Of a stretch of 64,000 bases of DNA, positions 1-10,871 are shown in pieces (the stretch's first letter is position 1; each line of letters starts with the position of its first letter). The translations under genes and the position numbers were made by a program. This DNA is from Caenorhabditis elegans (lineage: Eukaryota; Nematoda; Chromadorea; Rhabditida; Rhabditidae): NCBI RefSeq assembly GCF_000002985.6, contig NC_003280.10, positions 3,902,501-3,966,500 on the forward strand. The letters are read 5' to 3'. The notes beneath the pieces are model-generated. The model was not told where the DNA came from. It worked only from the letters and a program-made list of their open reading frames with translations, and did no database searches.

Positions 1-170
1 AGTGAACTATTTTACCCGCATTTAACTGCATCATTTTGCTCCTTTCTGCTTTTTTTCAACCTCTCACTTGATCGTTTAATCGTTTTCAAATCGCTGCCCC
101 GCCATTTCGATTATTTTATATTGATCTCTTTCATTTGTAAAAGCTGACAATAATACCTTTGTTGTTACCT
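1..170. repeat. Diverged copy of the CX gene's 3' flank
   Basis: Bases 40-150 align with 2060-2210 downstream of the CX-domain gene: both have a T-rich CAACCT/CTACCTCTCA lead, then TTGATC, TTTTCAAATC, CTGCC.CGCCATT and a TTTCTTTTGTAA-like tract. The simplest reading is that this is the 3' flank of an upstream tandem paralogue lying outside the window. No coding exon of that paralogue is visible inside the window. Confidence 0.6.
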
Positions 171-171
171 G

Positions 172-256
172 TGTTACTGATGAACTGATGTTACTGATGA
201 TGATGACTTGTGTTACTGTGTTACTGATGTTACTGATGATGTTGTTACTGATGAAC
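172..256. repeat. GTTACTGATG short tandem repeat
   Basis: Imperfect iterations of GTTACTGATGA and TGTTACTG occupy this stretch just upstream of the CX gene. It has no coding continuity with the gene at 382. Confidence 0.6.
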
Positions 257-381
257 TGAATAACATTTTTTGGAATTCCTACGCAATTAATGGCAAACGT
301 AAATGATCGTTTCATACTTCTAACTTTTCTACAATAGATCATTTTTAATGAAAAATTTCAGAATTTGGTTTCACTGTTTAA

Positions 382-2043
382 ATGAGTCGCCTTATCTGGA
401 GCTTCTTGCTCATATGCTCTTTATTGAGTAGAAGTATAGATGCAAGAGGCGGTGGAGGTCGTGGCGGCGGTGGCGGTGGTGCGCGAGGTGGTGTAGGCGG
501 ACGCGGTGGAGGTGGCAGCTTCAGATCAGGAGGAGCCCGATCGAGCTCCAGTAGTTTTAGGTAATTTTTATACTAGTTTTTCAAGTTTGGAAAGGTTTTT
601 CCAGGGGAGGAAGTAGTCACTATAGCTCGAGTTTCCGGCAGAATGTATTCCACACCAGCTCAACTGCTAAGACATTCGCCTATTCTCCAATGACTCGCAC
701 TCATCTCATCATCTCACCTGCTTCTCCGATGATGTAAGTGTATGCTTGTATAATTTCCCAATTAGTTAGGCCTGTAACACGGGTCAGGATGGCGGCCACA
801 ACCAACAGACTCGGATTCCAGATGACCCCCGGAAATGGGGGTTACAGACCCTTATCTATTTTCTTTCAGTTACGGAAACTACCATTACTATTGGGCAGGA
901 CATCATGTGAACACGACAGAAAAACCGTATAAGTGTGATTATCAAATATCTGATGAGGATATGGAATTGAGAAATGTTAGTTTTTTGGTCTTTTTAGTTC
1001 AAATAAATTCTACATTTCACAGGTAACATTTGCAAATGGTACAAGACCAGCAAATATTACTTTTGGGTGCGCAGAATATCAGATCTGTTGTGGAATGGAA
1101 TGTTGTACTGGTTTAAGTGATTTGGAAGGATTGTTAGTATAAGCTGTTTAGAAAGTAATTATTTACTGATTTCAGTATGGTTCTTATTGGTGCGATACTG
1201 GTGGCATTTCCCTTTGGGTTGCTGATTATTTGGATGGATAAAAAAGGATATTGTCAAGGCGACACGGTAAATCTTACTAGGGACTCTTTTTTGATGACAA
1301 GAGAGTTATGGGTCGAATGATATGTTTTCTGAAAGCTAAGACAATGAGCATTTTGAATTCAAAATAAAGTCTTGCCCAAATTGATGTTTAGACAATTTTT
1401 TTTGCTCCGAATGCGTATTTAAGCCAAAATGTCGTTGTTTTTAAAGCTTCATATCTTAATGGGCTTTGAAGATACAACATAATAATTTACTAACAAAATG
1501 TTAAAAACAATACAAAAATTATTATATCAATATGAACACTTTGATTTTTCCATTTCATTTGAAAATATGAGACGATGAAATTTTAAGCTAATTTATAGCT
1601 ATTTAAATGCTTATAACTACAGGAGTACGTAACATATCAAATGAATTTATAGTTTACGATAATTTTCGTATTGTTCCTAACATTTTGTTAGTTGATTATT
1701 ATGTTGTATCTTCAAAGCCCATTAAGATATGAAGCTTTAAAAACAACGACATTTTGGCTTAAATACGCATTCGAAGCAAAAAAAATTGTCTAAACATATA
1801 TTTGGGCAAGATTTTATTTTGAATTCAGAATGTTCATTGTCTTAGCTTTCAGAAAATATATTTCTCAACCCATAACTCTCTTGTCGCCAAAAAAGAGTCC
1901 CTAGTTAGTGAAAAATTCAAATCACAATAACTTTACAGACTATCACAGGAAACGAGCGTCCTAGATCAGCTCCAGAATTTCAAGAACTCACTCCCAGGGC
2001 TTCTAATGCTACACACCAAGTCACCAATTCATATAAGAAGTGA
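382..2043 (+). CDS. CX-domain single-pass membrane protein
   Basis: Six exons join in phase: 382-560, 605-733, 870-975, 1023-1132, 1176-1266 and 1939-2043, giving 239 residues. The start has a hydrophobic signal peptide (residues 1-21) followed by a Gly/Arg/Ser-rich stretch (about 22-65). Next comes a Cys-rich module with YKCDY, GCAEYQICC and GMECC, which I read as the nematode CX domain. A transmembrane helix follows (IGAILVAFPFGLLIIW), then a short polar tail. The layout suggests a secreted or plasma-membrane protein with an extracellular CX domain. Its biochemical role is not known to me. Intron 5 carries a 0.6 kb foldback element. The 5' and 3' flanks are related, so it is probably one member of a tandem array. 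Exon calls rest on GT...TTTCAG signals and an unbroken frame. Confidence 0.87.
1278..1908. mobile_element. Foldback (MITE-like) element in CX intron 5
   Basis: Two arms of about 260 bp (1278-1540 and 1650-1908) are near-perfect reverse complements. Both end in CTAGGGACTCTTTTTTG / AAAAAAGAGTCCCTAG and share AAAATGTCGTTGTTTTTAAA. A spacer of about 110 bp separates them. There is no open frame, so this is a non-autonomous foldback or MITE. Confidence 0.85.
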
Positions 2044-2439
2044 TGTCTCTTACAATTAGTTACCCGTTTTTCTTTCAACCTTCTTTCTACCTCTCATTTG
2101 ATCTTTCAATATTTTTCAAATCACTGCCTCGCCATTCTGACTCTGTTTTATTTCTTTGTTTTCTTATATATGGATAATCTGAAGATGTCATTTCTTTTGT
2201 AACTTTTGACCAACTATCGTTGACCAATTCTACATATATTAATATTTTCTGAAACTCTATGCATTATGGGTCAGTTAACACATAAAGAGAAAAAGACAAT
2301 TATTAAAATTTTTTTAAAATCGTTATTTTGGGTACTCGTAAAATAAAATTTCCCAAATTTCCAAAATGTAAAAAAATAATCAAAATAAGATAGAAAAAAA
2401 ACTATTCTTTATCAATTGCATCTTCGCCGTTCAACATTT
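2044..2439. other. Convergent intergenic gap
   Basis: This 396-bp gap lies between two converging stop codons. It contains the 3'-flank homology (about 2060-2210) and a plus-strand AATAAA-like site near 2342. No gene is visible. Confidence 0.6.
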
Positions 2440-4120
2440 CTATCCATCCATATTGTTATGCTTAACGACTTCCGGTATTAGCCAACTTTCAGGTTCATTC
2501 ATGTTCTGATCTTGCTTAATAACTTGTATATGGATATAGCTTCTGTTAGATGTGTCTTCAAACGTGAGAGTTGGATGAATAAGAACTTGGTGATTCAGCT
2601 TAGGTTGCCATTGTTCAAAAACCTTGAGTGCCTGCGATGTCTCTGATGTCTTGGTTACTCTGATAGGACGATTATTGTAGAGTAACTTGGTCTGTAATTT
2701 GCTTTTAGAAGTGTAGGATTAATGTACAAAACACTTACTTTCACGGGATTTACAGGCTCATCCAATCTGCCGGAAAGCAGTCTGAAATATATATTCGAGT
2801 CCCGAAAATTTTTAAAATCCTTCCAAGTGAAATCAAATATAGTATCGAGGAATGCATGAAAGTCCACCAACGCAGTATTCATCAGCTGCACTGGCAGATC
2901 CACGTGCAATTCATTAGTTGGAAAAACTCGCTTCACATTCGCAATGATATTTTCAAAATCAAACAAACCATTCAGTTTCATGTGATTTTCAAAACCTAAA
3001 CCGAAATACGAACTATGTATCAAGAAAAGTTTCACACTTTGTAGTTGAATACCAGGTGGAGCGTGTTGTGTTTTTTCAAATTCTGTGGTGAAGTTTAATG
3101 TGGAAAATTTGTCTTGAACTTCTGTCCAGCAGGTTTTGGCAGTAGATTCTTCACATTCAAAAACTAGGATGACTTTTTTCACTTGCCACGTCAGCAGCAT
3201 TTTGTCAATTATTTGACGTGGCAAAAACTGTCCACTCTGTGGTTCAATTATGCGATCTGATAGCCAAATTTTCAACTTGTCACATGTGACATTTGGAGAA
3301 ATATATTCTTCTTCCAGAGTTTTCAGAAAATCATCTTGCTTCAAACATTGAATTGCCATTTCTGCAATAAGTGCCTCCGACACCTTCAACATTCTAAAGT
3401 GATGTTTTTCGGGGAATTTCACATTTAATTGCATTGGACCATAATCTGAACAATTTTTGGCAACTGTCGCACACTTCCAGCATTTATTCTTGCAAATGCT
3501 ATCAGCTCCCATGAATATTTCCATGTTGTTCACTGAAATTATTTTTCAAAAAAATATTATGTCAGACAAACTCATGCCTACCTTGTTCTAAAACAAGATC
3601 ATCCATTATTGTATTGTGAATAAGTAGTTTGTGTATTTCAGGCACATTCCGAAAATTACCGAAAAATAATTGGTTGACTTTAATCTTTGCAACAGACTTC
3701 AAGAATTTGAAGAAATTGCTTGAGTTATACAATATAAATTTTCTCTTATTCAAGATAAATCCAAGCGGGTGTATTTGCCCGGTCGCTGGAATTGGTGAAA
3801 CTTCTATAATTACAAATTTTGATCTTATCAAGGACAACAATGCAGCATTGAAAGTTGAGTTGACACGCTGGAAAATGAATTTGTATTGTCTAAATTCTAA
3901 AACTCGGGGCTAGACATGAAATTTTACCCATTACTATTTTCCCAAAATTTAAACAATATTACTTTTTGTAATAGTTTTATATAAAATAAAAAAAATAATA
4001 ACTTACTCTCAAATTCAAATTATCCAAACTTGTAAAAGGACCGCCTGTTTGATCTGTTGCGTAGGTCAGAATATGCTTCACTAGGTAGAAATTATCAAAT
4101 ATCTTTTTCTCAGTAGGCAT
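2440..4120 (-). CDS. Nematode-specific protein of unknown function
   Basis: Four exons on the minus strand join in phase: 4007-4120 (ATG), 3582-3867, 2739-3532 and 2440-2691 (TAG), encoding 481 residues. The start is the ATG at 4118-4120 (MPTEKKIFDNFYLVKHILTY). A long open frame in exon 3 and clean GTAAGT donors with TTTCAG/TTACAG acceptors support it. The middle part has a Cys-containing stretch (CKNKCWKCATVAKNC) and the rest is mixed alpha/beta-like with no signal peptide or membrane segment. I do not recognise a named domain. The N-terminus (a helical block ending DNLNLRRVNSTFN) vaguely recalls F-box-type leaders of expanded worm families, but I cannot confirm that. It is convergent with the CX gene and divergent from the F-box gene at 4667. 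Confidence 0.8.
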
Positions 4121-4154
4121 TGCGATGAAACCTTTGTTGGTTAATGTAAGAAGT

Positions 4155-4358
4155 GTTGGAGACTATGTACCCCTCGTCGAATCGATTCTCATGAGAACGA
4201 TGATGGCTCAATTTAGGAAGGGTCAGTGATATTTAGGCCTAGGGAATTTTTATAACCAGCGACCCTTTCGTTTCCTCGTCCCACCTGTCCACTGACCCCA
4301 TTTCCCTAATTTAGCCGTGCTCATGAGAATCGATTCGACGAGAGGTACATAGTCTCCA
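4155..4358. mobile_element. Short foldback element
   Basis: The terminal inverted repeats start TTGGAGACTATGTACC and run through TCGTCGAATCGATTCTCATG. The right arm ends GGTACATAGTCTCCAA. The element is about 200 bp with a non-coding centre and lies upstream of both flanking genes. Confidence 0.85.
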
Positions 4359-4363
4359 ATACT

Positions 4364-4395
4364 TATACAATACAATACAATACAATACAATATTT
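4364..4395. repeat. (ATACA)n microsatellite
   Basis: About five to six units of ATACA directly abut the right end of the foldback element. Confidence 0.85.
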
Positions 4396-4666
4396 TTAGT
4401 ATTAAGTTTAGACAAAAAAATTTTCAAACTATTATATTTCCATGAGAATTCTTCTAAAATATAGTGAATAAAATGAAAAATAAATGTCAATTTTCCAATT
4501 AAAACCTGTTATAGTTTCCCTCACCTCTAGTGTTTTTTTTCAGTCGATAATATCAGCGCGTTCCCATCATTTACAGACGCGCGGTTTTTAGTTAAATATC
4601 GATTAGGTCTCCTACTATCTCTCATCTCCTTGATTACCCATTCATTTTGTCTATTCACTTCCACCA

Positions 4667-5779
4667 ATGGTACCCTCCTTTCCATTTCAACGACTTCCAA
4701 ATAAACCCTTTCAAAATGTGCTAAAAAGCATGTCAGTCGGAAATCTGTAAGTTTTTTTTTTAATTTTTTTGTTTAAACATCACCTAACTTTATTTATTTG
4801 TTTGTAGACCCGTAGGCACGCAGGCACGGAGGCGGCAAAACACATCAGCCACCTATTTTTAAAAAAAATGAAAAAAAATTTCAGGCTCTCCTATTCAATG
4901 TGCTCCGAGGCTTCTAAAAGTCATGTGACCAATTTGAAGGTTAAAATCAATTCGTTCGAAATCAATGTCACTGAGAACGTACATTTATTTGTGAAATCAG
5001 AGCATGGACCTACATTTAACTTCCGAACAGTTACTTCTGCTAACGGAAATATTAGTGATGACGTCACCCCTGCTAATGAAAATGAGAAGCACCGTTGGTA
5101 CAAAAAAGGATTCGAATTAAGAAATTGGATTGAACATTTTCTCAGTGTACTGAATCATTCAAAAATTGATAAACTGAATTTTATATCCCAACAAGGAGAG
5201 CGAAGCAAGAATGATTATCTACGAGACTCACTGGAAGGCTTCAAGGTGGACTGCTTCACCGTTCAGCAATGCTCCGAAAGCTATCAACGGAGCATTTTCC
5301 GGAACTTTTCTCCTATTAACACGTTTATAATCTGTGCAACCGGAGCTGAGTCTACAAAGGCAATTTCGAGTGCTCTTCCACATAATCTGAAAGATTTCGG
5401 ATACGTGTCCAGAGGTGCCACTTGGAATTTTAGCCTGGATAACTTACTTTTAAGCAACTCCCGGAATCTGGTGGTTATTGAAGCAAGATTTTCATTCCCT
5501 GACATCAACATGTTCCTAAAACATTGGCTCAACGGATCCAATCGACGACTTACTAACGCTTATTTTATTTATACAACACCGCTAGTTTCAGAGGATATTT
5601 CAAAAGGATTGCCTTTTAGCATTCCGTCCGAAGCTGAAATCTCCAAGCTTCCGAGTGATCTTATGGAACATCGAGAAACAATGTTCCAGTTGAAGAGGAA
5701 ATTCGACTCAACCGCGACAATTGTGTTGAAGCAAAATAATGGTAAACACGTTTTTAACATGTTTGTGGAACATTTTTGA
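4667..5779 (+). CDS. F-box / FBA_2 (fbxb-type) protein
   Basis: Two exons, 4667-4746 and 4885-5779, join in phase and give 324 residues. Residues about 4-45 resemble a worm F-box (FPFQRLPNKPFQNVLKSM... then YSMCSEASK). The C-terminal half has the FBA_2 hallmark block around FPDINMFLKHWLNGSNRRL at residues about 240-258. This matches the large C. elegans fbxb family, in which the F-box would bind a Skp1-related protein of an SCF ubiquitin ligase and FBA_2 would select substrates. These roles are inferred from the family. An open frame begins at 4868 inside the intron, but the upstream exon restores the F-box, so I place the start at 4667. I do not know which fbxb number this is. Confidence 0.88.
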
Positions 5780-5810
5780 ATAATAAGCACCGCGCAAATA
5801 AGAGCGCCGC

Positions 5811-5863
5811 TGACCAATCAGCTGTCTCGGCCACGCCCATTATTGATGGCTGATTGGTCGGCG
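5811..5863. repeat. CCAAT/GC-box palindromic module (short form)
   Basis: GACCAATCAGC at the left is mirrored by GCTGATTGGTC at the right, with CCACGCCCA between. The module sits between the converging F-box and bcmo-2 genes. Nine further related modules occur in the window. Confidence 0.8.
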
Positions 5864-6043
5864 CCTTTCTTTTACTTTTTTGAAATTCCTCTAGAACCTC
5901 CACTTCCCAATTTTGAGCATTTTAATATATTCCCCGTCTTTCAATTGTCAACTGATTTTTTTTTGCAATTTTCCCGCAATGTTCCCATTTTTAATAAACC
6001 GTTCATTAATTTAAAATGCTCAATTATTTCAAGAAAATTCAAT

Positions 6044-8332
6044 TTATGTTCTTCCTTGATAAAATGCGTGGAATCCAAGTGGAATTCTTGCTTCTGGAAT
6101 TGTGTATCTTGCGATCTCAGTCAGATTTTTAGCTTCAAGAATTAGGACGAACGGACGTTGGCCATCGCTTATCGTCATCACTGGGACGATGAGAATTCCT
6201 AAAATTTATGAAATTTCAAGTTTCTCAAAAACTTCAAAAGCTTTCAAAAATCTTACCGTCATCTTCCCGAACCCCTTCGGGATTGGGCACAAAAATGGGC
6301 TCTCCGCAGATTTGTTTATCATTTTCGCGACGCCACACTTTGTGATCTCCGTTCTCTAAATCGGCTTTCACGATTCCGGGAAGAGTTTCAGACTTTTGTG
6401 CTCCAAGTACACTTGAGCCATACACGTAGTTGTACGGCTTCATGTTGATCTTTTCCCAGTGATAACGAGGGAATTCCATAGCTGAAAATAGAGGTTTCGG
6501 GTGAGTTCAAAATTGTCTGGCAACCTGCCTTCGAGGTGAGCTAGGTGTTCAATCTACTCCTAATTTTAAGGCACCATGCCTACGCCTAGTTTCGAGGTAC
6601 TCTAGGCCTACTCTGCGACCTATACCTATCTTCAACGCCTGCCCTCAAGACAACCTACGTCTGAGGTAGGCAGACACTCAGGTATACAGAAGTGTTTCTT
6701 TTCAACTTACAAATATCACAAACTCGCTTCTCCTTCAGTCGAATCTTCCCATCATCCTGGAAGATTGCAGAGCATCCCTTAGCCCAGCCCAACGGCTTCA
6801 GCAGATCATCACCCGGCTGGGCACCGTCTGGAATTGACAGAGGAATAATGACCCTGGTGAGGTACGGCAGGAAGAGAGCATCCTAAAAACAAAAAGTATA
6901 ATTATGCCCCTATTAAAAATTAAAAATGCCTACGTTTTGGAAATTTCCCGTCTTCATGTTCTCAATCAACAAAGCGTCAAAATTCCCGGCTTGCTCAATT
7001 CTACAGTAATCCACTACCAGACATCCATCTCTTTCAAACGTGTTGGCATGATGGAATGTGAAGAATGGAGCCATTTTCAGCTTCAGAGGTACTTGCTCCC
7101 CGGTCTTCTTATTTAAAATGAAAATTTTCACATCTTTATCGGCATGCCATTTCATGCAATCCCGAAATGTCGTGGTGATGAACCTTTTCATAATAAACTT
7201 TTTGATATCAATTCGAATCGGTGACTCGAACATTATCAAATAATTTTCCGACATTCCAAAGCTATGCATATACGTTGGGTAGAAGGTCTCGGAGCATCGG
7301 ATCTCGCCAATTTTCGTGGTGTGCTCCCAGGAGCGATCGCTGTCTGATTGTAGGTTTTTGGGGTTTTTAGTGACAGTGAAGACATGGGCTGCATCCGGTC
7401 CGAATCTGGAGCCAATGTTGTAGACGTCGCCGTTCTCATCGAACAGTTGATGAGCGGTGCACGTGTGAAGTGCCACGTATTTGGAGAAGTCAACCTGAAA
7501 AAAAGAAGGGAGTTTCTGGTTTCCGCGACTGGTCAAAGGTGCAAGGTAGGCGTATAGGAACAAGGCAGTAGGCAGGCATGGGATTGCACAACAGTAGGCA
7601 GGCGTGCAGCTACAAGGTAAAAGACATGAGTGGTGTAAGTAAATGGCAGCAGCAGCAGACTTGTAGAAACAAGGCAGTAGGTATGCAAAAAGGTAACATG
7701 CACTAGACAGGTAAGTATGTACAGGGCAGTATGTAGGCATGTAGGTAAGAGAATGTAGGCAGGCATGTAGGCCCAAGGTAGTAGGCAGGCGTGTAGGTTC
7801 ACTTACCGGTTCCAAAGTATCCAGCGAATCGAGATCAACTCTATGCATATTCGGGGTCTCTGTACACGCGTACAAACCATCTCCGACTGGGGCGAATGCC
7901 ACGTTGGCGTTATCATGAATACCCTCGCTTTGCACAAAACTTGAGAAAAATCTTGAGAAAATCGATTTACACGGATCCGGGAAGGATGCGGTTCCGAAAC
8001 TTCCAGTCACAATTCTCTGCGCCTCCATGTTTTTTTTATAGTTTTCCGATTCAAGATAGCGAGCCGAGTAGTACATCTAAAACCAGAAACTCACTTATAT
8101 GTAAATTTATATTTCCACTTACCTTCCCATCCTCAAAATGATATCTCTGAATGAATCCCATACCATCAAACCAATGCTGATACTTAGTATCCCCAATCTC
8201 AAACATTCCAGGTCCATTTCGAAGCATTGTTCCTTTGAGGTAACTTGGAACCGAGCCAGACGTTGAGCATAACTTAGGCTCGATCACATTATCGAAATTG
8301 TGGAAAAGCCGAGCGAATCCTTCCTTTTCCAT
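6044..8332 (-). CDS. bcmo-2: Carotenoid oxygenase (BCO/RPE65 family), likely bcmo-2
   Basis: Six minus-strand exons join in phase: 8123-8332 (ATG), 7807-8076, 6934-7494, 6711-6882, 6257-6481 and 6044-6198 (TAA). The product is 530 residues, the usual family length. Family landmarks include LKGTMLRNGPG near residue 33, HWFDGMG near 53, and the four iron-ligand histidines at about H175 (CTAH), H237 (YMHSFGM), H308 (FFTFHHANTF) and H523 (IPLGFHAFYQG). The protein is expected to be a non-haem Fe(II) cytosolic dioxygenase that cleaves carotenoid or apocarotenoid double bonds toward retinoids. Substrate is not decidable from sequence. The gene name is from memory of C. elegans F53C3.12. Introns at 6482-6710 and 7495-7806 carry degenerate AGGCAGGC-type repeats. 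The 5' end has a likely trans-splice acceptor. Confidence 0.93.
6520..6690. repeat. Degenerate GCCTACG/AGGTAGGC repeat in bcmo-2 intron
   Basis: Iterated, poorly conserved GCCTACCTC, GCCTAGTTTCGAGGTA and related motifs fill most of this intron. It belongs to the same loose AGGCAGGC-like family seen elsewhere in the window. Confidence 0.55.
7540..7800. repeat. AGGCAGGCGTGTAGG degenerate tandem repeat in bcmo-2 intron
   Basis: Repeats of AAGGTAGTAGGCAGGCGTGTAGG-type units, with many point changes, occupy this intron. They create spurious Leu/Cys/Tyr-rich open frames on the minus strand. Confidence 0.75.
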
Positions 8333-8346
8333 GCTGTCTGGAAATG
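8333..8346 (-). promoter_or_regulatory. Likely spliced-leader acceptor of bcmo-2
   Basis: On the minus strand, CCATTTCCAG lies five bases upstream of the chosen ATG, and no upstream coding exon is visible. That is the spacing expected for SL1 trans-splicing in C. elegans. It also supports 8332 as the translation start. Confidence 0.55.
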
Positions 8347-8439
8347 GTAAGGTTTGGGAAATAAAAATTATTCGAGCTTTTAAGTACGCCTCGCGGGCTC
8401 GGAAATCTGTAATATTTTTTCTAAATTAAAATTTTGGCA

Positions 8440-9260
8440 GTTTGAAGAAGCGGCCGACATCTCGCCGGTTCAGAAATTGCCTGTACTGATAGAAATAAAA
8501 ATAGATACTCGAAACATGTAAAATTCAAGAAATAGTGTAAAATTTCGAGGATTTGAAGATGCAGCCGACACCTCACGGGTTCAGAAATTTTCTCAAAGTT
8601 CACAGACCTCCCCACCCGTAAATAGTCGGCTGCTATAGAAATTTAGAACCGAGAAAAGTAAAACATGTAAACTTATAATAGTCAGAAAATTTAGAAAGTT
8701 AGTTTGTCAAACAAGTAAACCGATGGCCGGTCTACGTGTTAGATAACACAATCAGATAGTGAAAAAAAAAGAAACCAAAAGTCAGTTATCGAAGAAAAAA
8801 AATGTAAAATCAAAAAACTAGTAGAAAACCCGTTCCAATTTATACCCTTTTCTCAAACTCCACCCATTTTTCCACGTTTCTATAACATCATATGCGTCAC
8901 TCATCTGTTATCTAAAAAACTCCAAGAAAAATTGAAAAATTGCACTGAAAACATAGAGAAATAGAGTGTAAAAGTGGCTTGTTTACCTTGTGTATCTCCT
9001 CTCGTAGAAGGCAGAGAATCAGAGAACTGGGCATATACTCTAGGTCACAAAGGAGTTTGTGACGGGGTCGGCACAGAAAAAATAGAGAAAATGGTGTTTG
9101 GGGAAATGTGACACCGAAATTTCTTATGAGGTGACAATTAATCATTCTGGCTGGCAACGAAGAAGCCGGAAAACTGGAGAATCAGAAAATCGAAAAAAAC
9201 TGAAAGTTTCTGGTTTATTATTTTTTGAAGCAGCCGACATCTCCCTGTTTCACAGTACCA
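8440..9260. repeat. Scattered AGCCGAC...GTCGGCT elements
   Basis: An inverted pair (GCAGCCGACACCTCACGG ... AATAGTCGGCTGC) spans 8562-8636. Single half-copies lie at 8449-8475 and 9226-9260, and a further full copy lies at 16718-16776. The intergenic region between bcmo-2 and the kinase (8347-9546) holds nothing else that I can call. Confidence 0.65.
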
Positions 9261-9546
9261 CGGAAAGTTCAAATTTTTAGAAAATTGAATATAGTTTTTC
9301 AGGGCAACTTCCAGAAAACTGGCATGTTTCATTTTTTATTTGTAGTCTAAAACTTTTTTGAAAATCGGAAATAAATAAATTAAATTAATAAATGAATACA
9401 AACTTTAAAAATTTAAAAATATTTACGTGATCACGTAACTCTCGTGGGTTTTTTTCAAAGGTCGTGTTTTCTTATCGGGACGAAAAATCTCCAAAAAATT
9501 TTATTACTTTATAATTGCACAATAAAGATAGAAAAATTCAATCAGG

Positions 9547-10871
9547 ATGTCGCAAGAAGAGGAAGATGATATCAATTTCAAAACTGTAAGTTTTTTTTAA
9601 ATCTTTGGAAGTTGCGTGAAATTTATATGCTGAATTTCAGGGATCCGAAATCAGCAGTAGCAAGGCCACCTACACCGTCGTTCGTCTTCTCGGAGAAGGA
9701 GGATTTGGTGCAGTGTACCTCGTCGAGCAAGCCAAGACCAAGAAGCAATTTGCAATGAAAGTCGAGAAAAAGATGGACACTAGAAAACACTCAAAACTGA
9801 AAATGGAAATTGCAATCTTGAAACTTGTTGGGACTTGTAAGCATTTCACAAAGATTGAGGATCGTGGGAAAAAGGATAAAGAAGGATATTTCTTTATTGT
9901 CATGCAACTTGTTGGCAAAAGTTTGTCGGGTTTGAAGAAGGAACGTCCCAATCAGATTTTCACGTTTGGTACAGGAATGGGTAAGCATTTTTTTTGTTAG
10001 ATAAAGTGGTCGAAGCCTAAGCCTAAGCGTAAGCCTAATTATAAGCCTAAGCCTAAGCCTAAGCTTGAGCTTAAGCCTAGGCCTAAGTCTAAGGCTAAGC
10101 TAAGCCCAAGTCTAAGCCTAAACTACAAAATTTCAATTTTTCAGGCGTCGGAAGTCAATGTTTGGAAGCTGTTGAGGAGCTGCACAAGCAAGGATTCATC
10201 CATCGCGACCTGAAACCCCAAAACTATGCCAGTGGGCAGGATGATGAAAGACATCTCATATACATTCTGGATTTCGGAATTGCTCGCAAGTACCTGAACG
10301 ATAAGAAGGAGATGAAGACGCCAAGGGAGTCGGTTGCGTTCAAGGCGAGTGTAGGCACATAGGCAGGCATTTTGAACTTAAACTATTTTCAGGGAACCAT
10401 CCGCTTCGCCCCGCTCTCCTGCCACCGTTACACCGAGATGGGGCCAAAGGATGATTGTGAGAGTTGGTTCTACCTTCTCATCGACCTGATTCTCGAGGGA
10501 GGACTTCCATGGCGTCACTGCAAAGTCAAGAACGAGGTGCTGAAGATCAAGGAGAACACACGGAAAGATAACCGAGCGGCTCTGTACAAGGGTATTCCGC
10601 AGACCTCCGAGCTCAACAAGATTCTGGATTACATTGACTCGAGAGCCTACCAGGATCGTATCGACTATAAGTTCATCTACAAAGCGCTGGGAGAGGTAAT
10701 ATTATTTGGACGTTGACCAATCGGCGACGTTGACCACACCTCTAAATTTATTCCGACCAATTACAGGCTTGCTCCAACGCCGGATGTGACATCAATGCAC
10801 CATACGACTGGGAGATGCCCAAAGAAATTTCTGGAACTAGTACTGAAACTGCTAAATCTATGAAGAAATAA
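9547..10871 (+). CDS. CK1/TTBK-like Ser/Thr protein kinase
   Basis: Five exons join in phase: 9547-9585, 9641-9980, 10145-10344, 10393-10695 and 10767-10871, giving 328 residues. The glycine loop is LGEGGFGAVYL (residues 30-40), the lysine is in FAMK (K53), the catalytic loop is HRDLKPQN (D148) and the DFG motif is LDFG (D169). All key residues are present, so it should be active. Lack of an APE motif, the DDCESWFYLL block and short length are typical of the expanded worm casein-kinase-1/tau-tubulin-kinase group, many members of which are germline or sperm enriched. From memory this corresponds to F53C3.1. Exon 3 ends at a GC donor (TTCAAG|GCGAGT), and intron 2 contains TTAGGC-type repeats. 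A polyadenylation signal AATAAA lies near 10898. Confidence 0.93.
10009..10126. repeat. Degenerate telomere-like (GCCTAA)n in kinase intron
   Basis: About 18 units of GCCTAA with variants (GCGTAA, GCTTGA) fill intron 2 of the kinase gene. This is the complement of the nematode telomere unit TTAGGC. Confidence 0.8.

Noticed and set aside
7533..7802. Leu/Cys/Tyr-rich minus-strand ORF
   Set aside because: It lies in the bcmo-2 intron and is produced by AGGCAGGC repeats. Similar artefacts occur at 13386-13742 and 14451-14853.
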